64,000 bases of DNA from Cavenderia fasciculata (Eukaryota; Evosea; Eumycetozoa; Acytosteliales; Cavenderiaceae), in NCBI RefSeq assembly GCF_000203815.1, contig NW_004457695.1, forward strand, positions 2,230,054 to 2,294,053, written 5' to 3'. The notes under the pieces were generated by a model. That model was not told the origin of the DNA and did no database searches. It saw nothing but the letters and a program-made list of their open reading frames with translations. Positions 12,025 through 23,255 of the stretch are shown one piece after another. A program made the translations under genes and the position numbers. Numbering within the stretch: position 1 is the first letter of the stretch; each line of letters opens with the position of its first letter.

Positions 12025-15000
12025 ATGAGTAACAGTAGGCTAGAGAGTACTAGTACTAGTACTAGTAGTAGTAGTCGTAGTAGTAGTAGTAAGCACCAGT
12101 GCTACTGGTATCTAGTGATAATGATAGTGACACTACTCAGTTGCCATATTTCACTATCAAATGCTCAACAAACTCTCCCCGATGATGAACGTATGTATAC
12201 TTAACTTATCGTTTAAGTATTATATTTATAATGATATTGATCCATATTTATTTAATTATCTCTTTTAATAATTATTCGATCCTTTAAATTGTCTATCTAT
12301 CTATCAATCAATCTATTCTCAAATGAACAGTCCAATCAGCTATTTTTCTAATACAGTAAGACAACGATAAACTTTTTGGTTTTGGAAGAAGAAGAAGAAG
12401 TCGTGGTGATGATTTCCTAATTTAAACTCTATCTCTTTTCTATTGTTGTTGTTGTTATTTAGACAATATGGATTATTAATACCACAGAATCAGTCTCTAT
12501 GTTTAGCATCAAGTCCTGGTGTAACATTTACTTGTAGCAACCAGACATTTGATGGACAATATCGCATCGTTAAAATGTATGATAAAGAGAGATAGAGAGA
12601 GAGAAATTAATTTATTACTAACTTTCTTTACGATATTCTCCTACCACAATTGTAGTTCTGCAAGTGTAGTTACTTTTACCAATGGTGGCAGTCCATCATC
12701 CTCTTTGACATCATTGACAATGCCTGCTTTGAAAAATATCGATATCAATGCTAATGGGGTTGCCAATCCGTCGATCAATGTGTTGGAGTTACTCAAATCA
12801 GTCAAAAGTCTGGAAGAGATTTACTTTCAGAATGATCCATCGATCAAACCACTAAGTGATTTCAATAACTTTCCTAATCTTACCTATTTTCGTTTGTCCA
12901 ATCTCTACAAAACTCCATTTATAGTACCTCATGGCTTTCTAAACAACTCTATCAAACTTGAAGAAATCCATCTTTCTTCTCCAGTTACATCTATTACGAT
13001 TGACGATTCTCTCCACTTTCCTTCTCTCTTTCGTTATAATTTTCATTCCAATTGTACCTATGGATCACACCATATCAATCTAACCTCCAAATCGTTTCCA
13101 AAGCTTAGGAGTTTGTAAGTTAAAAAACAAACGATTCAAATTTGTCGACTAGTCTAACCTCGAGTTAATTAATATCACTAATGTATAATTATCATCCTAT
13201 TTAGATCTGTTTACCCTTATGGCGGATCAAACACTACTATCTATTTGAATACGAATACCCCCAACATCAAAATGGCTTTGTAAGTAGTACTACTTTGATT
13301 GATTTTTATATTATTAATAACTTATTCATTTTATTTGATTATGTTGTGATACAGATCTTGCCATACTGTTATAAATAATATCCAGACTCAGTGTCATTTA
13401 AGAATAGGATATCCATCCAGTATAGAATCATTGTAAGATTAATAGATAGATAGATACACTCTGTCATTCATAGCAACGATTGTTGTTGTTGTTTTTAACA
13501 TATTAACTTATTCCCTGTTACTTACTAAATTTATAAGGTATATCTCTGGAAATCAATCGACAGTTCTCCCATCGCCTATTTCTAGTAGTGCTTCGTTATA
13601 TTCAAACCTCCAATTTTTATGGATGAAATTTATGGTGCTGACCTCGTCATATTTTGTCCAGTTACCTCCCCTATTGTTAAGATTGTATGTCGGATATTTT
13701 GATTGATTATTGTTTGGCCATTACACTTAATACTAATTTATTTCCTTTTTTGTATTAATTTCGTATTCAAGAGAAATAGGAGATAATAACATAGAGAATT
13801 TAACAACAAACTTGCCAGACAGTTTAAGATATTTTAGTATTGCGAATAACCCCAACTTTATTGGTCCCATTACTGAATCATTCTGTGGAATAGGTAAATC
13901 GTTTGACATTCGTTTGACTGCAGTTTCATCCCTTCCAGATTGTTTCTGGTGTTATAAAAATGCTTCATTTATCTATACAGATTTGGTGGTACCTCCAGGT
14001 TTTACTTGTCCAAGTATGTTTCACCCCCAACAAACTAATTAGTCTAGTAACTAGAGGTTTCACTCTGAGCTTGTCATACTTACTTCTTCTCATTCTTTCT
14101 TTTACTACTTCTACTTCTACGACTACTACTACTACTACTACTACTACTATTATTGTAAAAAGTTACTATTAGTAACAAAGATAATCTTTTAGTTACCGTT
14201 GGGATTGCTGCTACTATTACTGGTATGGGTCTATTATTAAAATCTTCAAAAGTATCACGATATACCATATCAATAGTTATTAATTACTTTGTATTTTGTT
14301 GAATTTAAAAAACCCCTCCCCTATAGGTAACAACATTGGATATGGCTCATACCAATCAAATTATTCTATCATCCCAAAAATACCAAATCAAGAATTGTCA
14401 TTCATATATTCGGGGTCAACGCCAATACAAACTATTCCGACACTAGTTACAATCAATTTGAATCCACAACAAGTACAGATGATGATGGTCAAGGGTGATA
14501 TCACTGTTGTTGGTCAACCAACTAGTTTACAAATCAACCCCAACAACACTACTATCTATTTTTTATTGAATTATAGTCCATACCTTAATCACACAATAAC
14601 AATTGATAACAGTACTGCCTGTACCAATCTAACAAATACCTCTTCCAACCAATACCAATGTACAACACCTCTTCTATCAAATGGAAAACATCAATTAATA
14701 GTTTCAAACTCTTACACTCAATCACCGCAAGTACCATTTACATTTAATTCACTTACCTATCTCTGTCAACAATCAACCAATAATTGTTACGGAAATGGTC
14801 AATGTGGGGTTGATGGAAAATGTATATGTACCAGTAATTCATTTTATAATAATTGTTCAAATCGTATGTATTTATTATAGTTTATTAAAAATATTTTAAT
14901 TATCTTAATATCACTAATGAATGATTCAATATATTAATTATTATTTCTATAGCATACCCAATTATAAGTTCAGGAAATTATAATTTGACAAACAACAAGA

Positions 15001-16311
15001 ATGTTCAATTGAATGGTGATTTCGGACCATTTCTCATTTCAAATGTATCAATCTTGATTAATAGTACAATCGAGTGTGTTGTTGAATCAGTATCACAATT
15101 CCAAATCAATTGCACACTTGATCAACAACCATCATTTGGATTGGCTTCAGTTCAACTGCAATTGAATAATAGTTTAAATACAACTGCAAGAAATGTATTA
15201 AATCTTCAATCACCACCATCTCAAGGAATATCAAAATCAGAATGTGAGTCGATTACATTTAATTGTTATGGTCATGGATATTGTGATGATAGTGGTAAAT
15301 GTCAATGTCAACATGGATACAGTGATATTGATAGTTGTTTGACTAAATGTATGTATAATTAATTGAATAATTAACAATTAAAAAATTTGGGTATTAATAT
15401 TTTATTTATTTCCAGACATCAACACAACGATCACACCAAATACAACCGATCCAACAGTATCATTTGATGTTGATGGACTTGATTTTGATTTTCTATTTGA
15501 AATCGACTCTGTCCAAGAATTGGATCTGGATGATAATATTGTCAAAGAATTATTTATTTCCAATTACACTTGGAATGTAAAAGCATCTACCATTGATAAT
15601 AACCAAACCAATATTATTAACTATCAATTGGATACTTTATCCTCTTCATCATCACACCAACCAGCTCAAGTATTATCAACTATATCATTCTCTACACTTG
15701 CAAGAACCGTTGAATTTGGAGGACAACAACTATTGATCAATGCCAACTCTATCAAACTAGAGGTCAATATCAGCAAGTGGCAATATTCATCGAATCTGGC
15801 AACACTTCGAGTTGTATTCAAAACATTGATCAACAACAATCAATTTATCCAATATGATTGTATCAACAAGGATATCTCATCATTCAGTTATGATTCATTG
15901 TCATCGTTGCAGTATCTCAGAGTAGTCAAAGATGGTATCCAATTCAATGGTCGATTCATTGATGTTGCATTGTCTGATGGACGACCAACCTATTCACCAA
16001 CTCAACTCTTATCATCAACACCAATCAACGATGAACAATCGATTGTAATGATTGGAATTGTATTTCCACAATGTCAAGAATGTATACTCGACCCTGATTT
16101 CAGTGCATTGATTGTCGATACCAACAACAGTGGTAGTCAATGTGGCAACAATGATAATTCCAACGATAAATGGAAGATGATTACTGGCATCGTTGTTGGA
16201 GTAGTTGGAGCTACCATTCTATCAATCATCATCTTTTATAGTGTCAAGAGATTCAAGAGATATTTAGTTCTCAATCGTAAATCAATTGCCATGTCTAAAC
16301 TTAATAAATAA
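12025..16311 (+). CDS. ComC-type LRR/IPT/EGF type I membrane protein
   Basis: Twelve exons: 12025-12190, 12331-12355, 12463-12576, 12656-13114, 13205-13279, 13355-13432, 13538-13684, 13772-14013, 14193-14222, 14327-14863, 14953-15348 and 15416-16311; 1054 residues. A signal anchor or signal peptide (YWYLVIMIVTLLSCHISLS) follows a Ser/Thr-rich N-terminus. Leucine-rich repeat-like units come next, some as separate exons with introns inside a Leu codon. An IPT/TIG-like segment and two EGF-like units follow (CYGNGQCGVDGKCIC and CYGHGYCDDSGKCQCQHGY). A large beta-rich domain resembling the ComC 'supersandwich' domain precedes a TM helix (ITGIVVGVVGATILSIIIF) and a basic tail. A surface adhesion or recognition role is inferred from architecture. 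The 30-base exon is the least certain join. Confidence 0.8.
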
Positions 16312-16353
16312 AAAAACAACAAAAACAACAAAAATAAATATATTATTTCTTTT

Positions 16354-16466
16354 CAAGTAATTATAGGTATCCATGATATTCCAACATTTTAAACTTGCAA
16401 AGCAAAATGGGTATTCAATAACATCATTTGAAGTACAAGTAGTATAGTTAAAAGAATAAATAGTAA
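16354..16466 (+). pseudogene. Relic of the TPR-like gene 3' end
   Basis: Three blocks match 11597-11813 in order with internal gaps: AAGTAATTATAGGTATCCAT, ATTCCAACATTTTAAAC with GCAAAGCAAAAT, and TCAATAACATCATTTGAAGT with GTATAGTTAAAAGAATAAAT. They correspond to the last codons and 3' flank of the TPR-like gene. The copy lies just past the stop of the LRR/IPT/EGF gene and is non-coding. It suggests an old local duplication followed by deletion. Confidence 0.7.
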
Positions 16467-17066
16467 TCATGATAGGACAGGAGGAATGATTAAATAAAAT
16501 GTGCTACAAGTTGTAAATAAATGGAGAACATGAAAATGAAAAGTAGTCAGTCAGTCACTCTTTGCTACCAACTATAGTTGCGCAACTACATTGCTCATGA
16601 CTTTTACCATGACAAATTAAGTTTTAATCTTATCTCTTTCATCTTTCATCTTTTGTGCCAGCCATGTCAGTCCATTCAAATGCATTATTATTTGCATTGC
16701 ATTCAATCTGTTTTTGGCAATGCATGTGTGTTTCCTACTGTAGGAGTAATACAAATTCACTCACCACTCGTTCAATTTAAACCCCCCCCCTTTCTCTCTC
16801 ATTTGAAATAAATATGGTGGTGAATGAAATGAAAAGTGGAGCAGAGAGTAGAGTAGGGAGTACAACGCAGGAATAAATATAAATAAAAATCTATTGATGT
16901 GAACGAATGCCACTAATGTTAATGAATGTTTGGACATAACAATAATAATTATAATCACATAGTAGAAGAATAAAAAAAAGTAGAGTGCAAGGAAGAAACT
17001 ATTTTACAATTAATTATTAAAATTATTTGTTTTGATAATAATTAATTAAAAAAAATTAATTGTAAA
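16467..17066. other. Intergenic, phospholipase D promoter side
   Basis: No gene seen. Has a run of nine C at about 16782-16790, unusual here, and an AT inverted repeat just before the PLD start: TTTTACAATTAATTATTAAA near 17001-17020 mirrors AATTAATTGTAAAA near 17053-17066. Confidence 0.5.
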
Positions 17067-17338
17067 ATGGATGGACACAGTCATGATATGACTTCAATGT
17101 CACACCATCATGATATGTCGTCAACGTCACACCATCATCAAGTGTCGACAGAACATCATCATCATCATCAGGAACCGGCACCGACATTTGATCATTCTTC
17201 AACATCACAGAGCCATCATCATGTAGACCCAAATTGTTATAAACCTGGTGATCAGCATCATCATAATCATCCGCCTGATAACTGTCCAACAACAAACGAC
17301 TCTGCACCATCAATTACAGACCCTTCTTTGTTCTTTTT

Positions 17339-17376
<38 letters not shown>

Positions 17377-20300
17377 CTTCATCATCGTCATCAACTCAAA
17401 GGAATGCTCAAATACCAGCCAATACAGTCCAACCACCATTGGTTCAAAGATCAAAAGGAAAGGAAACTGAAAGATCACAAATACCTATTTTAGAGCCATT
17501 GGATAGTTATGGTTTGGAAGCATTGATGTTAAGACAGGCTAATCCTTCAATGAGTGACAAGGAAATCATTGATAATATTAAAAATTGGCAAAAAGAAACA
17601 AAGAAATACCTACAATCAAATGAAAATGTAATCAATGAGGAAATTGAACATATGTTGATGTGTGAAACTTATTGTATGTTTAACATAAATACATTGAATT
17701 CAAATTCAAGTTAATATTAACTTTATTTATTTATAAATATGTAGTTAGTACAAATGAAATTAAAGTATTATATAATGAATTTATTAAATGTTCTGGAGGA
17801 CAAGCATTTATGACCAAAGAACAATTCTCTCAAGAATTTACTCCATTTCTTAAAAGTTCTGCATTGACTGATTCTTTATTAAATGCAATTGATGAGTATG
17901 TCTAAATTTAATTAATCAATTTCAATCAATGTTCTAACAAACTTGTTTAATTTATTTATTTAAAAGAAATGGAGATGGAGCAATTGCATTTACAGAATTT
18001 GTTTGTGCTTTATCAATTATGACAAGAGGAACAAAAAATGAAAAGCTTAGATGTAAGTGACTATAGACAACATATTATTATTATTTTTAATAATCTTTCA
18101 TTTTTAGTTTGTTTTATGGTTTGTGATTTTGATAGAAATAATTTTGTATCAAGAGAAGAAGTATTCCAAGTAGTTAGTACAACAAAAGAATTGTTTGCCA
18201 AATTTTTATTTGTAAAGGATAGATTTGGATCACCTCATGAAGCAGTTTCATCGATTTTCAGTGGAGGTATTTCAGGAAATGGTTCAAAATACCTACAAGA
18301 AAAGACTGAACTTGATATCATTGATTTCATTGAACGTGGTAATTTGGAAACTGATATGGCTGGTTGCTTTGGTATGTTTGATTATTTTTATAACAAATTT
18401 GTTCTACCTTGTGATGAATTGGTAAGTAAATCAAGAAATACATTTTGAATAATAACATTATTTAAATTAATTTATTTTTTATTTTTTTAAGTTTGCAAAT
18501 GAAACATTTAAAGTTGATGGAGTTGTAACTAAAGTAAAACATATGAGATTATTTAGTTCAAGACACAAGAGAAGACTTAAAATTAAAAAGGCGTTTATTG
18601 TGGTCTATGATATCAACCTGAATAGACAAGAAAAGAAACCATCACGTGTTATCTTTTTACCTGGAGCTACTGTCAGAGTACTGCTAGACCCACAACTATC
18701 GGAAGAGAGAAAGAAACATCGTCATCACTTGCATCGATTCGGAAGAAGAAAGAATATATCTGGTTTTTATTTGGTGTCTGGAGAGTATGCTCGTGCATTT
18801 TATACTGAAACTCCAGAGGAAGCTGTCCAATGGGTCAATGCAATTCGTCACTATAGTAGAGTAGGTTACAAGTTCCAATCATTTGCTCAACAACACATGA
18901 ACAATCAATGTCTATGGTTTGTCAATGCCGTCAATTACTATCGTGACTTGGCCAATGAAATCATGCAAGCTCGTCGTGAAATCTTTATTGCTGGTTGGTG
19001 GGTATGGCCCTATGTCATCCTCCAAAGAGACACTAAAGAGTTGATGGAAAAAACTAGATTGGATCGTTTACTAACTGCAAAGGCAAAAGAAGGTGTTAGA
19101 ATTTATATTTTAATTTGGGATGAAAGTAATATTGGTATTCAATTAGTAAGTAAAAAAGAAATACAAATAATTGTATATAATTATTATTTATTCCTTTTTA
19201 TTTTTATATTTTATAGGGAACACATCATACAACAAGATGGTTAGAAAATTGTCATCCAAATATTAGTGTAATTCGTCATCCAAAGAGATATCCGCTGTCA
19301 TGGTCACATCATCAAAAGACAGTCGTGATTGATCAGACAGTAGCTTATATAGGAGGTATTGATATATGTTTTATGCGATACGAGTTGGATACATTCCCAT
19401 TGGTTGATTTGGATGGATCGTTATTCCCAGGCAAAGACTATGGCAATTTGACGAGCATTGTTATTCGTACTGGGAATCCTCATCACGATCAATTGAATAG
19501 AAATGAAATGCCTCGTATGCCATGGCACGATGTTCACACCAAGATTGTCGGTCCTAGTGTTCACGATGCTGCCACTAATTTTATCCAACGTTGGAATCAT
19601 GCCATCACAACAAAGGCTGCCAATTCAAGAAGAAAGAGATTCCTCACTCCAAGATCATGGTACAACAAGACCGAAGAAAACAAGCAAGATGACTCGGGAC
19701 AAAAGAATCCATTCAAGAATGCCATTTCCGATATTGTTAGAAATGTTGGTAACGTTAGTTATGGTGAGGAAAAGGTCACCCGTTTCCATCGTGTTGGCGA
19801 TCACCCCAAAACACGTGAAGAAATATTAAAAGGTGCATCCAAACACTCTACCCCTTTTAACAATAATTTAAATGATGATGCAGCATCCAAAATTAGACTT
19901 GAACAGGAAGTTGACCAAGAAGAAAAAGATAGAGAAGAAGATCAACAAGATAGACAACAATCATTGAATGTTCCAACTGGTAGAAAAGATAGTCAAGAAC
20001 AACGTCCAAAAGACAATGAAGAAGAATCAGATGAAGAAACTACAACTACAACAACTACCAACACTAGCAACAATGATTTAGGTATATCATCGTGTAATGG
20101 ATTTTCAACTCATACAATATTGGATTACCCAGAAAAGGAAGCGTATCACAAGATGTATAATCTTGATGTAGCACATGGTACATGTATGAACCAGATTGTT
20201 AGAAGTAGTTGTCAATGGTCAGCTGGATCGGATACTGAAGATTCCTGTTACAAATCATTTGTTGGTATCATCAAGGCGGCCAAGAATTTCATCTACATTC

Positions 20301-21169
20301 AAAACCTCTTTTTCGTCAGTAGTTGTGGTGCAAAGCTGCCCAAGAATCGTATCGCCATGGCATTGCTCCAAAGGATTCGTTTGGCCATTATCAACAAACA
20401 AAATTTCAAGGTCATTGTCCTCACCAACATCAATCCTGCCGGTGATATCAAAGAGCAGTCGTCTCGTATCGTCATTGGATGGACTATGCAAACCATCTGC
20501 CGTGGTGGACAATCCATCTTTGAATTGTTGCACAAAGAATTCCCAGATGTAGACATTTCAGAATACTTTGGTGTCTTTTCATTGAGAAACTATCAGGTTT
20601 GCTATGACCGTGTCTTTAGTGAACAAATCTATATCCATAGCAAGGTTCTCATTGCAGATGACCGTGTCGCAATGATTGGTAGTTGCAACATTAATGACAG
20701 AAGTATGCTTGGTGCTCGAGACAGTGAAATTGCCAATATAGTGATTGACCGTAATGTCAAGGAAAGCACCATCGATGGTAAACCCGACCAAGTCAGAGAA
20801 TATGCTCATTCGCTTCGTATGCATCTCTGGAAACTTCATCTTGGTATTAGCGATGCAGATGCAGAAGGAATCAAAGAGATCATTGACCCTGTACGTGCAT
20901 TTAATGCCGTTTGGTTGAAACGTGCTCGTTCAAATAGTGCAGCCTACAAAGAAGCTTTTGGCGCCAATATCCCGGAAAACCAAACCATCCTACCTCCAAA
21001 CCTATCCCATCCACGTTACTTTAGTCGTAATGATCAATTGATGGAAACCCTATCACAAATCAAAGGTTTCCTTATTGAATATCCCTATGATATGTACAAA
21101 GATTCAGATCTCCTAACTTCAAATTTATTATCACCAGAACATTTTGTTAATACAAGTATTTTTATTTAA
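17067..21169 (+). CDS. Phospholipase D with EF-hands and PH domain
   Basis: Six exons: 17067-17673, 17745-17895, 17967-18052, 18108-18421, 18492-19145 and 19217-21169; 1254 residues. The two catalytic HKD motifs are present: HQKTVVID (about residue 636) and HSKVLIADD (about residue 1078). It should hydrolyse phosphatidylcholine to phosphatidate and choline at membranes. Upstream are EF-hand-like loops (DENGDGAIAFTEF near 251 and DFDRNNFVSREE near 288) and a PH-like domain (about 400-505, ending EEAVQWVNAIRHY). The first 75 residues are strikingly His/Met-rich, then a Gln run. A charged Glu/Asp/Gln insert lies between the HKD motifs, as in other eukaryotic PLDs. Calcium sensing is inferred from the EF-hands. 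It is convergent with calnexin. Confidence 0.92.
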
Positions 21170-21279
21170 ATTAAATCAAATCAAATCAAAAATTAAATCA
21201 AATAAACCAATAAATCCATTCAATATCCATATTTTATATCTTTAAATTAAATTATTCTTCTTTTTTTTATTTTGATAAT

Positions 21280-22893
21280 TTATTGAACTTTATTAATTCT
21301 CTTTTTGACAGGAGTAGTCTTTTTCTCTTTAACTTGTTCTTCTTCCTCTTCCTCTTCAGATGATGATTCTTCAATTGATGGAGATTCAGTTTCAGCTGAT
21401 GGCTTGGATGAAGAGGATTGGGCTGGTGGGATAACAACGGTGGTGGCGGCTGATTTCTTTGAACCACCCAAACCAATACATAGTAAAATGGGGACAAGAC
21501 CAGCTACCAATGACAAAGCAGCAACGTATGGTTGAGCCTTTGCAAATTCAACGGCCATTTGACCATATAATTGGGCAAGAGCGAGGTAATCGGTTGGAGT
21601 TTGGAGCTTCTTGGCCTCTTCAGCTTCAAATTCAGCTTGGAGAGCCTTTTCCTTGTTGTACTTTGGTTCCCAGTTTTCTTGAGCGATACGGTCGGCTTCA
21701 TCACGGTCGTGGGTGATGATAAAGTTGTCAAAAGCGATTTGATCGGTGGTGGTCCAGATTTCGAGACCGATGGCACCAATCTTTTCGACGTTGTATGGGT
21801 TCTCTTCGTTAAAGTAGTCTGGGTTGGCAATTTGACGAGCCTTCCAGACACCCTTGTAGGCTGGGTTGTCGATACGTGGAGCGACCCATTTACCCTTGTA
21901 GAGTGGGTTCTTGATGATGGGTGCTTTCCATTCACCGCAGTTTCCGTCTTGACACTTTGGATTGGGGGCAAGTGGTGCTTCCCACTCTCCATCATCTTCG
22001 TCATCCCAACCTTCTGGCTTGGAGACAGTGACATCTGGAACGAGTTCGGGTTCGTCATCGAGCCATCCGTCGGGCTTGGTAGCGTCAGTGTCGACGATGG
22101 TGGCTGGTTGTGATTCGTCCCAGTCGTCTGGCTTGCTGGCGGATGGGTCGTCCATCTTGGCATCATCGATCCAGTCGGATGGCTTGGAGTCGGTGGGATC
22201 ATCGACTTCCTTGGGTGGGTTAAAGGCGGGAGTAAACGAGGTGTGGAAGTTACCTTCGAGTACTGGAGAACGGTCGACATAGACAGTGAAGGTGTTGTCT
22301 GGACGGATGTGCAAGGTGTAGAGATGAGACAACTTGTCGGTACGAATGGGTGGCTTGGCGGTGATCAACTTCTCTTCGAAAACACCAGACTTGGGGTTCT
22401 TGTGACGTACGATAAAGTGGATACGGTTGTCGCTACCGCATTTGTCTGGACCAAACATGATCGAGTATGGTGTGTTACGGTCGACAGTCTCAGCGTCCAA
22501 GTCGTCGGTGGCTTGGTACAACTTGACGTAGGCGCCACCGCACTCGAGTCCCTTGGCGAGACGCACTTCGTATTGCACGATGAGGTCGCGGTCCTTGTTG
22601 TCAATTGGCTTGGCCAACACCGAGGTGATGGCGTATCTCTTTGATGCCAATGGCAAGATCATGGCATTGTCAGTCTCCTCTACGAGGAATTGTGTCTCTG
22701 GTTTACCAAACACAATGTTGGCCTCTGAGAACTGACTCTTTACCCATTTCGAGTTCTCTAGTGTTGCACTTTCAAAGTCGTCAAAGAACAATGTATCCTT
22801 TGATGGTGTAAATGATGATGACGTTGATACTACTAATCCACATACTAATGATAATACAACGATTATCAATAGATTTCTTTTTGATTCTTTCAT
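21280..22893 (-). CDS. cnxA: Calnexin
   Basis: Single exon of 537 residues, close to D. discoideum calnexin in length. An N-terminal signal peptide (LLIIVVLSLVCGLVVS) leads into the lectin domain. The proline-rich arm has four motif-1 units (for example DPSASKPDDWDES) and four motif-2 units (for example GKWVAPRIDNPAYK). A TM helix (VAALSLVAGLVPILLCIGL) near residue 460 is followed by an acidic, Ser-rich cytosolic tail ending with basic KKRINKVQ. It is an ER membrane chaperone for monoglucosylated glycoproteins. The coding region is GC-richer than its flanks, consistent with high expression. A bZIP-like inverted repeat lies about 165 bases upstream of the ATG. Confidence 0.96.
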   Translation of the reverse strand: MKESKRNLLIIVVLSLVCGLVVSTSSSFTPSKDTLFFDDFESATLENSKWVKSQFSEANIVFGKPETQFLVEETDNAMILPLASKRYAITSVLAKPIDNKDRDLIVQYEVRLAKGLECGGAYVKLYQATDDLDAETVDRNTPYSIMFGPDKCGSDNRIHFIVRHKNPKSGVFEEKLITAKPPIRTDKLSHLYTLHIRPDNTFTVYVDRSPVLEGNFHTSFTPAFNPPKEVDDPTDSKPSDWIDDAKMDDPSASKPDDWDESQPATIVDTDATKPDGWLDDEPELVPDVTVSKPEGWDDEDDGEWEAPLAPNPKCQDGNCGEWKAPIIKNPLYKGKWVAPRIDNPAYKGVWKARQIANPDYFNEENPYNVEKIGAIGLEIWTTTDQIAFDNFIITHDRDEADRIAQENWEPKYNKEKALQAEFEAEEAKKLQTPTDYLALAQLYGQMAVEFAKAQPYVAALSLVAGLVPILLCIGLGGSKKSAATTVVIPPAQSSSSKPSAETESPSIEESSSEEEEEEEQVKEKKTTPVKKRINKVQ

Positions 22894-23255
22894 CTCTAAA
22901 TATATATATATACAAATAAGTTATAACTTAACTAACTTGAACAAAGAAAAGAGAGAGTAATAAAATGAGTATGGTGTGGGATGTGATGATGAACAACAAT
23001 GAGCCTAAAAAAGTAATTTTTTAAATTAAAATTTTTTTTCTCTCACCCTAAAAGTCAGGTGATGCGTCATCACCCGATCAAAGTTTGTAGATTTATAGAT
23101 ATGTTACAAGTTATATAAATATTTAATTATTATCTACAAATATGTTATAAAATTACAAGTTATATAAATATTTTTATTATTCAAAGTGTTTGTGGTTGTA
23201 TATATTCATGAATGTATACAATCAATACAATAAATATGTTGTCTCTTTAAATTGG
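22894..23255. other. Calnexin upstream region
   Basis: Holds the calnexin promoter and the 3' flank of the second comC-type gene. Features are a TATATATATA tract next to the start codon, a T-rich stretch near 23032-23042 and the inverted repeat at 23058-23074. Short TTATAAATAT repeats occur near 23110-23180. Confidence 0.6.
23058..23074. promoter_or_regulatory. Inverted-repeat bZIP-like site upstream of calnexin
   Basis: GGTGATGCGTCATCACC has seven-base arms around CGT; its core GATGCGTCATC resembles bZIP (CRE/ATF-like) binding sites. It is 165-181 bases upstream of the calnexin ATG. A role in ER-stress or basal regulation is inference from position and motif shape. Confidence 0.4.

Noticed and set aside
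22365-22604. Additional frames within calnexin
   Set aside because: Calnexin is read continuously through the region with all family motifs.
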